This document shows, piece after piece, positions 18,627-27,868 of a DNA stretch of 64,000 bases. The notes under the pieces are model-generated. The model searched no databases. It saw only the letters and a list, made by a program, of their open reading frames with translations, and was not told the origin of the DNA. The stretch is from Oceanihabitans sp. 2_MG-2023 (GTDB taxonomy: Bacteria; Bacteroidota; Bacteroidia; Flavobacteriales; Flavobacteriaceae), in contig NZ_JAUOQT010000002.1 of NCBI RefSeq assembly GCF_030547245.1, forward strand, positions 496,001 through 560,000, given 5' to 3'. Every line of letters starts with the position of its first letter. Position 1 is the first letter of the stretch. Position numbers and translations under genes: made by a program.

Positions 18627-18742
18627 GAACGTGTATTTTCTTGATTAACAAGCCTTTGCACTTGTTTATTTTCTTAATCTTAACAAAAAAAGCTACTAAA
18701 AGAGGTTTTAATAATACTGAAAGCAACTTCCTTTAAAGAACA

Positions 18743-18760
18743 TAACATTTTCGTAACATT
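18743..18760 (+). promoter_or_regulatory. Candidate Pho box pair 2 (TAACATT-4-TAACATT)
   Basis: A second perfect TAACATT pair with 11-bp period, 52 bp before the PiT ATG at 18812. Its placement just upstream argues against a start codon at the GTG at 18761. Confidence 0.65.
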
Positions 18761-18811
18761 GTGTTCAATTTAAAACAAGAAATTTGTTGCTTTAATTTTA
18801 CCAATTATTTG

Positions 18812-21118
18812 ATGGAGAATATCTATTTGTATATGATTATTGCGCTTGCTATTTTGGCTATTGCCGATTTAGTTGTTGGTGTAAGTAACGATGCTGTAAA
18901 TTTTTTAAATTCAGCTATTGGCTCTAAAGCCATTTCGTTTAAAACTATTATGATTGTCGCTAGTGTTGGTGTAGCAGTTGGTGCTGTATTCTCTAGCGGA
19001 ATGATGGAAGTTGCAAGAAAAGGAATCTTTAATCCTGGAGAATTTATGTTTAATGAAATCATGATTATTTTCATGGCAGTAATGATAACAGATATTCTGC
19101 TATTAGATTTCTTTAATACGATAGGAATGCCTACTTCTACAACAGTCTCTATTGTATTCGAATTACTAGGTGCTGCTGTTGCCATGGCGCTAATAAAAAT
19201 TGGTCATGATGGCGGAAGCTTTAATGATTTAGTAAACTACATAAACACTTCTAAGGCTTCTCAAATTATTTTTGGAATCATACTCTCGGTAGTTGTCGCC
19301 TTTTCTATTGGCGCACTAGTACAATGGGTTTCTAGATTATTATTATCTTATAATTTTGAAAAGAAAGCAAAATGGGTTGGCGCTTTATTTGGTGGATTAG
19401 CACTTACAGCAATTACTTATTTTATTTTCATGAAAGGCTTAAAAGGCACATCATACGCTAGCCAACCTTTTGATCTTTTAGGAGGTGAAACCATGAAGGA
19501 CTTTTTAGAACACCAAGTATTCTATATTATCATAGTAAGTTCTATAATCTGGTCTGTATTATCTTATCTAGCAATAATTCTTTTTAAAACAAACATTTAC
19601 AAACTAATTATTGTAGTAGGTACATTTGCTTTAGCTCTTGCTTTTGCTGGAAATGATTTAGTGAATTTTATAGGTGTACCTATCGCAGCCTATAATGCAT
19701 TTACAGAATGGACTGCCTCTGGATTAGCAGCAGAAGCATTTCCTATGGATGTATTGGCCGAAAAAGTACCAACAAATAACTTACTCCTTTTTATTGCGGG
19801 ACTAATTATGGTATTAACCATATGGTTTTCAACTAAAGCTAAAAAAGTAGTAAAAACCTCTTTAGACTTATCTAGTCAAAGCGCAACAAAAGAACGCTTT
19901 CAACCAAACTTTTTATCTCGTGGATTTGTACGAGTTGCCATGGGAATGTCTCAAATGTCCTCGTACATTTTACCAGAATCTTGGCAAGAAAAAATTGAAA
20001 AACAATTTGAAGCTCCTGTAATAAAAGTATCTAAAGATAAAATACACGAATTACCTGCTTTCGATTTAGTGCGTGCGGCTGTTAACTTAATGGTTGCTGC
20101 TGTATTAATCTCTTTAGCCACTTCCTATAAACTTCCTTTATCTACAACCTATGTAACTTTTATGGTTGCCATGGGAACATCTTTAGCAGATAGAGCTTGG
20201 GGAGCAGAAAGTGCTGTGTATCGAGTAGCTGGTGTTATAAATGTAATTGGAGGTTGGTTCTTTACTGCTTTTAGTGCATTTCTTGCCGCTGCTTTAGTTG
20301 CTTATTTATTAAACTTAAACCTACAGGTAATGTTTCCTATTTTGCTTTTTGCAGCATTTGGTTTATTACTAAGAAACTATTTAGCACACAACAAAAAAAG
20401 CAAAGAAGAAAAAGCTGAAGATAGTTTAACAAAAGCAGAAAGCAGCTCTGTTCAAGGGGTGATACACGAAAGCGCAAGCAATATAGCAAGTGTCGTAAAA
20501 CGTGGTAACAGAATTTACACGAATGCAGTAAGAGGTCTTGCAAAACAAGATTTAACTTTACTTAAAAAGAATAAAAAACAAGTTATTAAGCTATCAGATG
20601 AAATTGATGAATTACGAGACAACATCTTTTATTTTATTAAAAATTTAGACGAATCTAGTGTTGGAGCAAGTAATTTTTACATTAATATTTTAGGTTATCT
20701 ACAGGACATGACACAGTCTTTAGAATATATATCTAGAGTAAGCCATAAACACATTAACAATAACCACAAGAAACTTAAATTTAACCAAATTAAAGAGTTA
20801 AAACAAGTAGATGATAAGTTAGAGATTTTATTTAATGATATTAAAGAAGCTTTCGATTCTGGTTCTTTTGAAAAAATTGGTGCTATTTTAAATGAAAAAA
20901 CAGAAGTATACGATTTAGTAAAACAAAAGATCCAAGCACAAGTTGCACGTACACGTACCGAAGAATCAAGCCCGAAGAATACAACGCTTTATTTTGGGTT
21001 GTTATTAGAAACTAAAGATTTATTAAATGCTACTATGAATTTACTAGAAGAATATCATGGTGCACACGATAGTAGTATAAAACCTGCTACTATTATTGGA
21101 GAAGTAGAAGAAGAGTAA
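18812..21118 (+). CDS. PiT-family inorganic phosphate transporter with C-terminal PhoU-like helical domain
   Basis: Inner-membrane low-affinity phosphate permease. I choose ATG at 18812 (768 residues, MENIYLYMII). An in-frame GTG at 18761 abuts the TAACATT pair and would place a polar, unconserved-looking segment before the first helix. Both PiT signatures are present in diverged form: VVGVSNDAVNFLNSA near residue 22 and FAGNDLVNFIGVP near 275. After the last membrane segment a basic linker leads into about 220 residues of soluble helices, resembling PhoU/DUF47 proteins that regulate phosphate entry in other species. Candidate Pho boxes upstream suggest induction by phosphate limitation. Confidence 0.9.
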   Translation: MENIYLYMIIALAILAIADLVVGVSNDAVNFLNSAIGSKAISFKTIMIVASVGVAVGAVFSSGMMEVARKGIFNPGEFMFNEIMIIFMAVMITDILLLDFFNTIGMPTSTTVSIVFELLGAAVAMALIKIGHDGGSFNDLVNYINTSKASQIIFGIILSVVVAFSIGALVQWVSRLLLSYNFEKKAKWVGALFGGLALTAITYFIFMKGLKGTSYASQPFDLLGGETMKDFLEHQVFYIIIVSSIIWSVLSYLAIILFKTNIYKLIIVVGTFALALAFAGNDLVNFIGVPIAAYNAFTEWTASGLAAEAFPMDVLAEKVPTNNLLLFIAGLIMVLTIWFSTKAKKVVKTSLDLSSQSATKERFQPNFLSRGFVRVAMGMSQMSSYILPESWQEKIEKQFEAPVIKVSKDKIHELPAFDLVRAAVNLMVAAVLISLATSYKLPLSTTYVTFMVAMGTSLADRAWGAESAVYRVAGVINVIGGWFFTAFSAFLAAALVAYLLNLNLQVMFPILLFAAFGLLLRNYLAHNKKSKEEKAEDSLTKAESSSVQGVIHESASNIASVVKRGNRIYTNAVRGLAKQDLTLLKKNKKQVIKLSDEIDELRDNIFYFIKNLDESSVGASNFYINILGYLQDMTQSLEYISRVSHKHINNNHKKLKFNQIKELKQVDDKLEILFNDIKEAFDSGSFEKIGAILNEKTEVYDLVKQKIQAQVARTRTEESSPKNTTLYFGLLLETKDLLNATMNLLEEYHGAHDSSIKPATIIGEVEEE

Positions 21119-21144
21119 ATAGTAATTACAGCTTTCTATATCAC

Positions 21145-21174
21145 AAAAAACCACTTCATTAGAAGTGGTTTTTT
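21145..21174 (+). terminator. Terminator after the PiT gene
   Basis: CCACTTC/GAAGTGG stem extended by A6/T6 tracts. Confidence 0.88.
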
Positions 21175-21285
21175 GTATACAAACATATAATTATAGATGT
21201 ACTTTAACTACAAAACAATTACTGCTAGGAAGCCAAATTGGCTATAAAAATAATGATAGGAGTGTTCATTTTATCTTTAAAAACA

Positions 21286-21313
21286 AAAAAACCACCTCTT
21301 TCAAGGTGGTTTT
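21286..21313 (-). terminator. Terminator for nrdBA
   Basis: AAACCACCT/AGGTGGTTT stem, read from the minus strand just past the nrdA stop codon. Confidence 0.85.
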
Positions 21314-21338
21314 ATAACACTTAATTAAATTTCACTAA

Positions 21339-23132
21339 TTAGCCTTCGCAACTAGCACACTCTTTCTTCTGCTTAAATTTTTGAGCAGCGTTCATACTGT
21401 GTTGGTAATACAAAGATTTAACTCCTAATTTCCAAGCAGTAACGTATATATTATTAATATCTTTTACAGGCATATCTGGATGCACCATAATATTTAAAGA
21501 TTGTCCTTGATCTATATGATTTTGTCTGTTAGCAGCTTGATAGATTATAGTCATCTGGTCTATTTCAGAATAGGTTTTAAACACATCTTTTTCATGCTCT
21601 GTAAGACCTTCTAAATGTTGTACAGAACCATCAAAATCACGAATACTCTTCCAAGTATCAATATTGTTCAACCCTTTTTCTTCTAAAAGATCCACTAAAA
21701 ACGGATTTTTAATAGTCGTTTTAATTTTAGCAATATCTTTTACATAACTGTTAGACCAAATTGGCTCAATACCTTGAGATACTTGTCCTAAAATGAAAGC
21801 AGAAGATGTTGTTGGTGCAACAGCATTTAATGTTGTATTACGTCTTCCGTATCCTTTTAACACTTCTGGTTCCCCAAATAATCCTGCTAATTCTTCGGAT
21901 GCTTTTTTAGACTTTTCACCAATAGTTTTAAATATTTCACTATTTAAGTTAAATGCTTCTTGACTATCAAAAGACAACATTTTAGATTGTAGTAACGAGT
22001 GCCATCCTAAGGCTCCCATTCCTAAAGCTCTATTTTCTTTTGCAAAGTTATATGCTTTTTCCATAAACATAAACGTTTGCTTATCGTCTCTATTTGTAGA
22101 GTCTCTATAGTCTTCTAATTTGGTAACAAACTCTTCTAAAACAGCATCTAAAAAGTATACCATCGTTTCTACAGCATCGGTATCTTTCCACTTATCATAA
22201 TGTAATAAGTTTATAGAAGAAAGTACGCATACAAAAGACCATTTATCGTTAGTTGGCAACATGATTTCCGAGCACAAGTTACTTGCATAAATTTCATGAT
22301 TCTTATCTTGATATACATCTGGCGCTGTATTATTAGCATTATCTTTAAAGAAGATATATGGATATCCTATTTCTCCTCTACGTTGTAATACTTTTGCCCA
22401 AATTGCTCTTTTATCGGAATCCCCATCGATCATCTCTTGCATCCAATCATTTCCAACGGTTACACCATGTGTTAATTCTTGAATCGGATTCCCTTCTGTT
22501 CCAATTTCTAAAAACTCATGAATATCTGGATGATCTATTGGTAAATATGGTGAAAAACGACCTCTTCTTACCGAACCTTGACTTACAACATCCACCATTT
22601 TTTCAAAAAGTTGCATGATATGTACTGCTCCCGAAGATTCTCCATTATTTTTAACTGGAGCACCACGATGACGAAGTTTACCAAAATAACCAGAGGTACC
22701 ACCTCCAAGTTTAGACATCATCCCTACTTCCGATTGTGTATAAAGAATATCCCCCATATCATCTGATATATGGGAACCAAAACAGCTAATAGGAAGCCCT
22801 CTTCTTTTACCAAAGTTAGACCAAACCGGTGAAGCTAATGAGTAATAGCCTTCTGCCATATACCCATAAAACTTATCTGCAAAACCATCTATTTTTAAAA
22901 TAGTTTCGGCTCTTTCGGCTATTTCTCTAATTCTTTCTTCTGGAGTTGTATTTTCTGTTAAGTAACCTGAAGCTAAAAACTTGCGACTGTTTTCTGTTAA
23001 CCATTTAATTTCTGGTTGTTTATTGGCTTCTTTTCTGGCTTCTTTTCTAGCGTTAATTAATTCATCATAGTTTGAAGCTTTTGCCTCTTGGCTTATGTTT
23101 GCTTCGGTGTTTTGTTTTGTTTGGTTGTTCAT
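21339..23132 (-). CDS. nrdA: Ribonucleoside-diphosphate reductase, large subunit without ATP-cone
   Basis: Catalytic subunit of class I ribonucleotide reductase (NDP to dNDP). At 597 residues it lacks the N-terminal ATP-cone of the E. coli enzyme. The active site is complete: LPISCFGSH (first redox cysteine), NLCSEIMLP (Asn, radical Cys, Glu), FVCVLSS (second redox cysteine), the Tyr pair in KSLYYQHSM, and the C-terminal CASC thioredoxin-interacting pair. It begins one base after the nrdB stop, so the two are co-transcribed. Overall activity control appears to have moved to NrdB. Confidence 0.97.
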   Translation of the reverse strand: MNNQTKQNTEANISQEAKASNYDELINARKEARKEANKQPEIKWLTENSRKFLASGYLTENTTPEERIREIAERAETILKIDGFADKFYGYMAEGYYSLASPVWSNFGKRRGLPISCFGSHISDDMGDILYTQSEVGMMSKLGGGTSGYFGKLRHRGAPVKNNGESSGAVHIMQLFEKMVDVVSQGSVRRGRFSPYLPIDHPDIHEFLEIGTEGNPIQELTHGVTVGNDWMQEMIDGDSDKRAIWAKVLQRRGEIGYPYIFFKDNANNTAPDVYQDKNHEIYASNLCSEIMLPTNDKWSFVCVLSSINLLHYDKWKDTDAVETMVYFLDAVLEEFVTKLEDYRDSTNRDDKQTFMFMEKAYNFAKENRALGMGALGWHSLLQSKMLSFDSQEAFNLNSEIFKTIGEKSKKASEELAGLFGEPEVLKGYGRRNTTLNAVAPTTSSAFILGQVSQGIEPIWSNSYVKDIAKIKTTIKNPFLVDLLEEKGLNNIDTWKSIRDFDGSVQHLEGLTEHEKDVFKTYSEIDQMTIIYQAANRQNHIDQGQSLNIMVHPDMPVKDINNIYVTAWKLGVKSLYYQHSMNAAQKFKQKKECASCEG

Positions 23133-23133
23133 C

Positions 23134-24408
23134 TTAAAATAGGTCGTCGCTAGTTATACTTTTTGTTCTTTTGCTATAGTTTATAGATCGTTTCACGAAG
23201 AAATCTCCATGTTTTGTTCCTATAATCTCGTCGTCAAACCATTCGGTTTGCGCAATTAATTTTTCGTTTACTTCAAATACTTTATCAATTCCTATACTCT
23301 CTAAAGAGTTATTAAAACGGTTTTTAATAAACTCGTTAATAACATCTTTTGGTAAGAAATCTAATTCCCCTGCTTCAAAAATCCAGTCTATAATTTTACT
23401 TTCCGATTCGAATGCTTCTTTACATAATTCTTGTACAGATGCTGCATGTGCTTCGTCAAACCATGTTGGGTTTTCGGCTTTAATAATTTTAATAATGTCA
23501 ATTCCGAAGTCACCATGAATTTGTTCTTCTTTAGAGGTTGCTTCTACAACATTAGAAACTCCTTTAAGCATATTTTTATGCTTATTGAATGCCATAATTA
23601 TTAAAAACTGAGAAAACAGAGATACGTGTTCTATAAATAAAGAGAATAGCAAAATAGATTCTGCATACTCTTTATTGTCTTCACTCTTAGAATTTTTTAA
23701 AGCCATTTCTAAATAATGCACACGACGCATAATTACTGGCTTTTTCTTTATGTTTTTAAACTCGTTGTTCAATCCTAATATTTCTAACAAATGCGAATAA
23801 GCGTCTTGATGTCGCACTTCACTTTCTGCAAAAGTTGCTCCTACAGAACCAATTTCTGGCTTTGGCATTTTATTATAAATCTCTCCCCAAAAATTCTTTA
23901 CTGCAACTTCAATTTGAGAAATTGCTAGCATGGTATTTTTTATTGCATTTTGCTCTACTACAGTAAGTCTTGTTTTAAAATCTTGTATATCGCTAGTAAA
24001 GTTAAATTCAGAGTGAATCCAATACGAATGTCTAATGGCATCCACATAATCATTAAGCGCTGGATATTCATAAGGCTTAAGATTTATACGTTTTTCAAAA
24101 ATATTAGTTTTTCTATTTCTAGTTTGCTCGTCTCTATATAAGATATAGGCTTTAGCAACATTAGGGAATTCGCTTCCCATTAATTTCTCTTCTACAAGAT
24201 CTTGTACTTGTTCTACCGTTGGTACATATCTGTAGTCTTTTTCTTTTCGATCTAAAAGCGCTTTAAGAACATTTATAGAAATGGTATTCGCATCTTCTTT
24301 AGTTCCATTACCAACAGAAAGCATCGCCTTTTCAATGGCATTAGAAATTTTATTTAAAACAAAAGGACTTGTTTCATAATCTCTTTTAATAATTTGCGTA
24401 ATCTCCAT
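23134..24408 (-). CDS. nrdB: Ribonucleoside-diphosphate reductase, small subunit with N-terminal ATP-cone
   Basis: Radical-generating subunit of 424 residues. Residues 1 to about 100 form an ATP-cone (QIIKRDYETSPFVLNKISNA, then a YRYVPTVEQVQDLVEEKL segment), a module normally found on NrdA. The ferritin-like domain follows, with ExxH ligands E197 and H200, the radical tyrosine at Y204 (spacing as in E. coli E115/H118/Y122), and a second ExxH in EEQIHGDFG. This is the arrangement described for Leeuwenhoekiella blandensis NrdB, where dATP binding to the small subunit controls activity. First gene of the nrdBA operon. Confidence 0.96.
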   Translation of the reverse strand: MEITQIIKRDYETSPFVLNKISNAIEKAMLSVGNGTKEDANTISINVLKALLDRKEKDYRYVPTVEQVQDLVEEKLMGSEFPNVAKAYILYRDEQTRNRKTNIFEKRINLKPYEYPALNDYVDAIRHSYWIHSEFNFTSDIQDFKTRLTVVEQNAIKNTMLAISQIEVAVKNFWGEIYNKMPKPEIGSVGATFAESEVRHQDAYSHLLEILGLNNEFKNIKKKPVIMRRVHYLEMALKNSKSEDNKEYAESILLFSLFIEHVSLFSQFLIIMAFNKHKNMLKGVSNVVEATSKEEQIHGDFGIDIIKIIKAENPTWFDEAHAASVQELCKEAFESESKIIDWIFEAGELDFLPKDVINEFIKNRFNNSLESIGIDKVFEVNEKLIAQTEWFDDEIIGTKHGDFFVKRSINYSKRTKSITSDDLF

Positions 24409-24442
24409 AATCTCTTTATTAAATAGCTAGCTAGTTATTTAG

Positions 24443-24458
24443 AATGATTTGCATCATT
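24443..24458. repeat. Inverted repeat before nrdB
   Basis: AATGAT-TTGC-ATCATT, 35 bp upstream of the nrdB start codon. Possible operator; it does not match the NrdR box consensus closely. Confidence 0.35.
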
Positions 24459-24802
24459 TAAAAACGTATTAGTAAATCTGTAAAAACGTTGTTATATTTT
24501 CCTTTTAAAGGAATAAAAAAGGGCGTATTCATTAAAAAAAATTGATTTTCCATTACTTTTTTTTATTAAAGAAAACAGAAAATCTATTTTGTTTTTTTTG
24601 CCTTGAACAAAGATTGACAATTGTGCTTAAAAATGAAAGGGTATTTTGTAAACGTTGTCAACAAGTTTTTAACAACCTAGTGTTCACGTTGTTTTTCAAA
24701 GGATTTTCAGCAATTACAACAACCAACTAACTACCAATACGTTGAACACACCAACACTTTGTTAACAGCAGTAAAATAAGGGTTTGTTAATTTTATAAAA
24801 CA

Positions 24803-24835
24803 AAAAAAAACGAGCGTTTATAACACTCGTTTTTC
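24803..24835. terminator. Orphan terminator-like hairpin
   Basis: AACGAG/CTCGTT arms with an inner GTT/AAC pairing, A run on the left and T run on the right. It has no adjacent gene on either strand, so it implies an unannotated transcript or protects the nrd and LytTR promoters from read-through. Confidence 0.6.
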
Positions 24836-25003
24836 TCCCTAAAATAACTAACTGAAATAACTAAAAAAATCAATCAATATCTTTACAATATTTTTGTATT
24901 TCAAAATAATGCATGTCTACTAATAGCAAATAGATATTGATTATTTTTTACAATTAATAGCAATGCTAATATCTAGGTTTTTCTCAAAAAACATACACAC
25001 AAA

Positions 25004-25110
25004 TGTATAGTTGGTAAGCTATTTTGTATAGTTGGTAACTATAATACTTTTGAAACCTAAGAAAATAGTAAACGATACTTATTATACAAAAAAAGTTACC
25101 AGCTATACAT
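25004..25110 (+). promoter_or_regulatory. LytTR-type binding sites
   Basis: TGTATAGTTGGTAA occurs at 25004-25017 and again, identical, at 25025-25038: a 21-bp period, as in LytTR regulator sites. A third, inverted copy (GTTACCAGCTATACAT) lies at 25095-25110, nearer the promoter. The downstream gene encodes a LytTR regulator, so autoregulation is likely. Confidence 0.7.
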
Positions 25111-25139
25111 AATAAAGTTAAAGCTTCACTTTATATTAT

Positions 25140-25147
25140 TATATTTG
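25140..25147 (+). promoter_or_regulatory. -7 element (TATATTTG) for the LytTR operon
   Basis: Exact TAnnTTTG ending five bases before the ATG at 25153, predicting a leaderless or nearly leaderless transcript. Confidence 0.6.
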
Positions 25148-25152
25148 ATATT

Positions 25153-25893
25153 ATGATAAAAGCAGTAATTGTAGATGATGAACCTAAAGCAATCCAAAGT
25201 CTAAGTTGGGAACTAGGTCATTTTAACAAAGACATAGAAGTTATAGAAACTTTTTCTAGCCCTGAAAAGGCTATTACATTTTTAAATAAAACAGCAAACA
25301 CACCAGACTGCCTGTTTTTAGATATACAAATGCCTACCATGGATGGGTTTCAGTTTTTAGCAAAAATAACCAATAAAGATTTTGCTGTAATTATTACCAC
25401 TGCTTATGATGAATATGCTATTAAAGCCATAAAACATGAAGCCATAGATTACTTATTAAAACCTATAGATTCTGATGACTTAAGTAGTACTATTAGCAAA
25501 TTAAAAAATCTACAAACTAAAGACATCAATTACGACAAGTTAGAAGAATTATTCTATAAGTTTAATGAAGAAAACAGTAAGCAAAAAATTACTATTAACA
25601 CAGACGGGAAGCTCATTTTTTTAAATGTAGATGACATACTTTTTATTGAATCTGATGGTAATTATAGCACACTTATTTTAAAAGACAACCAAAAACTAGT
25701 AGTTACAAAAAAACTAAAAGAAGTAAATGCTTTACTGCCAGAAAGAATGTTTTTTAGAATTCACAACTCTTATATAATAAACCTAAACAAGGTTAAAGAA
25801 TTTATTAAAACAGAAGGTTATGTTGTTATGCAATCCAACCATAAAATACCTGTTGCTAGACAACGCAAACTAGATTTTTTAGACAGACTTTAA
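25153..25893 (+). CDS. LytTR-family response regulator
   Basis: Two-domain regulator of 246 residues. The receiver domain (about 1-120) has the acidic pair in VDDEPKA, the phosphoacceptor Asp in LFLDIQMPTMDG, and the conserved Lys in LLKPID. A LytTR DNA-binding domain (about 145-246) follows, with FLNVDDILFIESDGNYS and FFRIHNSYIINLNKVKEF. It is followed four bases later by its presumed kinase. The 21-bp-phased repeats upstream are the probable target. Confidence 0.95.
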   Translation: MIKAVIVDDEPKAIQSLSWELGHFNKDIEVIETFSSPEKAITFLNKTANTPDCLFLDIQMPTMDGFQFLAKITNKDFAVIITTAYDEYAIKAIKHEAIDYLLKPIDSDDLSSTISKLKNLQTKDINYDKLEELFYKFNEENSKQKITINTDGKLIFLNVDDILFIESDGNYSTLILKDNQKLVVTKKLKEVNALLPERMFFRIHNSYIINLNKVKEFIKTEGYVVMQSNHKIPVARQRKLDFLDRL

Positions 25894-25897
25894 GTAC

Positions 25898-27865
25898 ATG
25901 CAAAAACTAAAAAAGACGATATTAAAGTGCTTAAAACTAATTATAGTTTTCTGGTTAGCAAACAATCTACATGCACAACAACCTGTAGACACCAATTTTA
26001 ATGCACAAATAGAAGAACTTTTAGAAAGAAAACCGAGTAGTTATCAAGAGCTTTATTCTCTTTTTAACCCCATTAGTAACGACACCATTAAAATGCGTTA
26101 CTTGTCTATTAAAAGCAAAGAAGCAAAATACTTAGAAGGGGAAAGTTATGCCTTAAACATGATAGGTATTTTTTATAGAAACACCTCTAAATACAATGAA
26201 GCTTTAGCGCTTCATAAACAAGCGCAAGAATTAGCAATACAAGCGAATAATTTAGAATTACAAGTAATAAGCTTAAACATGCTTGGTGTAGTAAACAGAA
26301 GGCTAGACTTAATTCGTTATGCGTTAGATTTTCACAAACAAGCTTTAGATCTTGCTGAAACCGAAAAACAACCTTCCATTAACTTAAAACGGAGTATTGC
26401 TGTTTCCAGAAATAGCATGGGAAACATTTATTTAGCATTAAAACAATATGATTTAGCGCTAATTCAATTTAACCAATCTTTAGAAATTGAAAAATCTTTA
26501 GACAATAAACTAGGATTAGCCATTAACTATCAAAACATTGGATACGTAAAAGAAAGCAAAGGCTTACTAGAAGATGCGCTTGCAGACTACAAAACATCTT
26601 TAGATTATAACAGTCAGATAAATTCTGATATTGGTCGTGTAATATGCTACAACAGTATTGGTGTAATTTATATAAAACAAGAAAAATTTAAAGAAGCAGA
26701 AACCACACTTAACTTTGCTTTACAAAAAGCATTACAATTAAATGATCAATATCACATTGCACCAGTTTACATTAATTTAGGATGGCTACAATTAAAACAA
26801 AACAAATTTGAAATTTCGGAAAAGAACTTAACAAAAGGATTAAAAACATCGAATGATTACAATTTAGTGTCATCAAAAATTGATGCTTACAAATATCTTT
26901 CTAAAGTATACGAATTAAAAAGAGACTATAAAAAATCTAACGAATATTACAAAGCACATGTAGCCCTAGACCAAACAGTAACTAACGAAAGAAATTTACA
27001 ATATGTAAATGATTTGGTAATTAAATATGAAAGCGAAAAGAAAAACAATCAAATAAAAGAGTTAGCCAGTGAAAATGAAATAGTAAAACTGCGCTTAGCA
27101 CAAAACAGAAGAATCCTTTTATTAAGTGTATTTGGAGCTGTATTAACCTTAGGAATTTTATTTGTTTTAAATAGACAGAAAAGGTTAAAAAGCGAAAAAC
27201 AAATCATCATGTTGGAGCAAGATATGTTGCGCAATCAAATGAATCCACATTTTATTTTCAATACTCTCAACTCTATTAAATTATATATTATAAATAATGA
27301 AAAGGAAAACGCCGTTTACTATTTAAACAAGTTTTCTAAACTAATTCGAAAAATTTTAGTCGCATCTACAGAAAAAGAGATTTCTTTAGCAGAAGAAATA
27401 GAAACAATGACACTTTACATGAACATTGAAAACATACGATTTGATAATGAAATTAAATACAAAGTAGATATTGATAAAAATGTAAATACCGAAACCATCA
27501 AAGTACCATCTCTTATTTTACAACCATTTTTAGAAAATGCCTTGTGGCATGGTTTATCTTCTAAAACAAAAAACAAAGAGATTCATGTACATATTGAAAA
27601 ACCAAAACATAATGCCGTTTCTATCTACATAACAGATAATGGCATAGGTAGAGTTGCTTCCGAAAAAATCAACAAACAAAAAACACTAAAACGAAAATCT
27701 GTTGGTATCTCTATCACTAAAGAACGATTAGAAAATTTCTCGAAACAATTCACAAACGACTATACACTTGAAATAATAGATTTATACAATGCAAATAATC
27801 AAGCTAGCGGAACAAAAGTAATAATAGAAATCCCTACGGAAGAAATTAAACTAAGAACAGCTTAA
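25898..27865 (+). CDS. TPR-containing LytS-type histidine kinase
   Basis: Membrane sensor kinase of 655 residues, partner of the LytTR regulator. Signal peptide (to about NNLHAQ), then some 330 residues of tetratricopeptide repeats placed in the periplasm, one membrane helix (about 403-423, RILLLSVFGAVLTLGILFVL), and a His_kinase domain with the phosphoacceptor in QMNPHFIFNTLNSIK. An HATPase domain follows (LILQPFLENALWHGL, ITDNGIGR). The TPR sensor layout is common in Flavobacteriia. The ligand is unknown. Confidence 0.94.
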   Translation: MQKLKKTILKCLKLIIVFWLANNLHAQQPVDTNFNAQIEELLERKPSSYQELYSLFNPISNDTIKMRYLSIKSKEAKYLEGESYALNMIGIFYRNTSKYNEALALHKQAQELAIQANNLELQVISLNMLGVVNRRLDLIRYALDFHKQALDLAETEKQPSINLKRSIAVSRNSMGNIYLALKQYDLALIQFNQSLEIEKSLDNKLGLAINYQNIGYVKESKGLLEDALADYKTSLDYNSQINSDIGRVICYNSIGVIYIKQEKFKEAETTLNFALQKALQLNDQYHIAPVYINLGWLQLKQNKFEISEKNLTKGLKTSNDYNLVSSKIDAYKYLSKVYELKRDYKKSNEYYKAHVALDQTVTNERNLQYVNDLVIKYESEKKNNQIKELASENEIVKLRLAQNRRILLLSVFGAVLTLGILFVLNRQKRLKSEKQIIMLEQDMLRNQMNPHFIFNTLNSIKLYIINNEKENAVYYLNKFSKLIRKILVASTEKEISLAEEIETMTLYMNIENIRFDNEIKYKVDIDKNVNTETIKVPSLILQPFLENALWHGLSSKTKNKEIHVHIEKPKHNAVSIYITDNGIGRVASEKINKQKTLKRKSVGISITKERLENFSKQFTNDYTLEIIDLYNANNQASGTKVIIEIPTEEIKLRTA

Positions 27866-27868
27866 TAC

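Larger units (their letters stand above)
24409..25152. other. 744-bp gap between nrdB and the LytTR regulator
   Basis: No convincing gene. Contents: an AATGAT/ATCATT inverted repeat (24443-24458) close to nrdB; a hairpin with T run at 24803-24835 that terminates no known gene; a TAATAGCAA direct repeat (24921, 24955) enclosing AGATATT/AATATCT arms; and the LytTR-type repeats at 25004-25110. Short frames here are low-complexity and lack coding character. Confidence 0.7.

Noticed and set aside
18761-18811. Upstream GTG start for the PiT transporter
   Set aside because: It begins at the last base of a TAACATT pair and adds a polar stretch before the first helix; ATG 18812 is better.
24542-24730. 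62-residue frame with cysteines in the nrdB gap
   Set aside because: Phe-rich low-complexity product over AT-rich DNA; the CxxC look is likely chance.
24409-25152. Replication origin in the 744-bp gap
   Set aside because: No cluster of DnaA boxes and no dnaA, gyrB or rnpA nearby.
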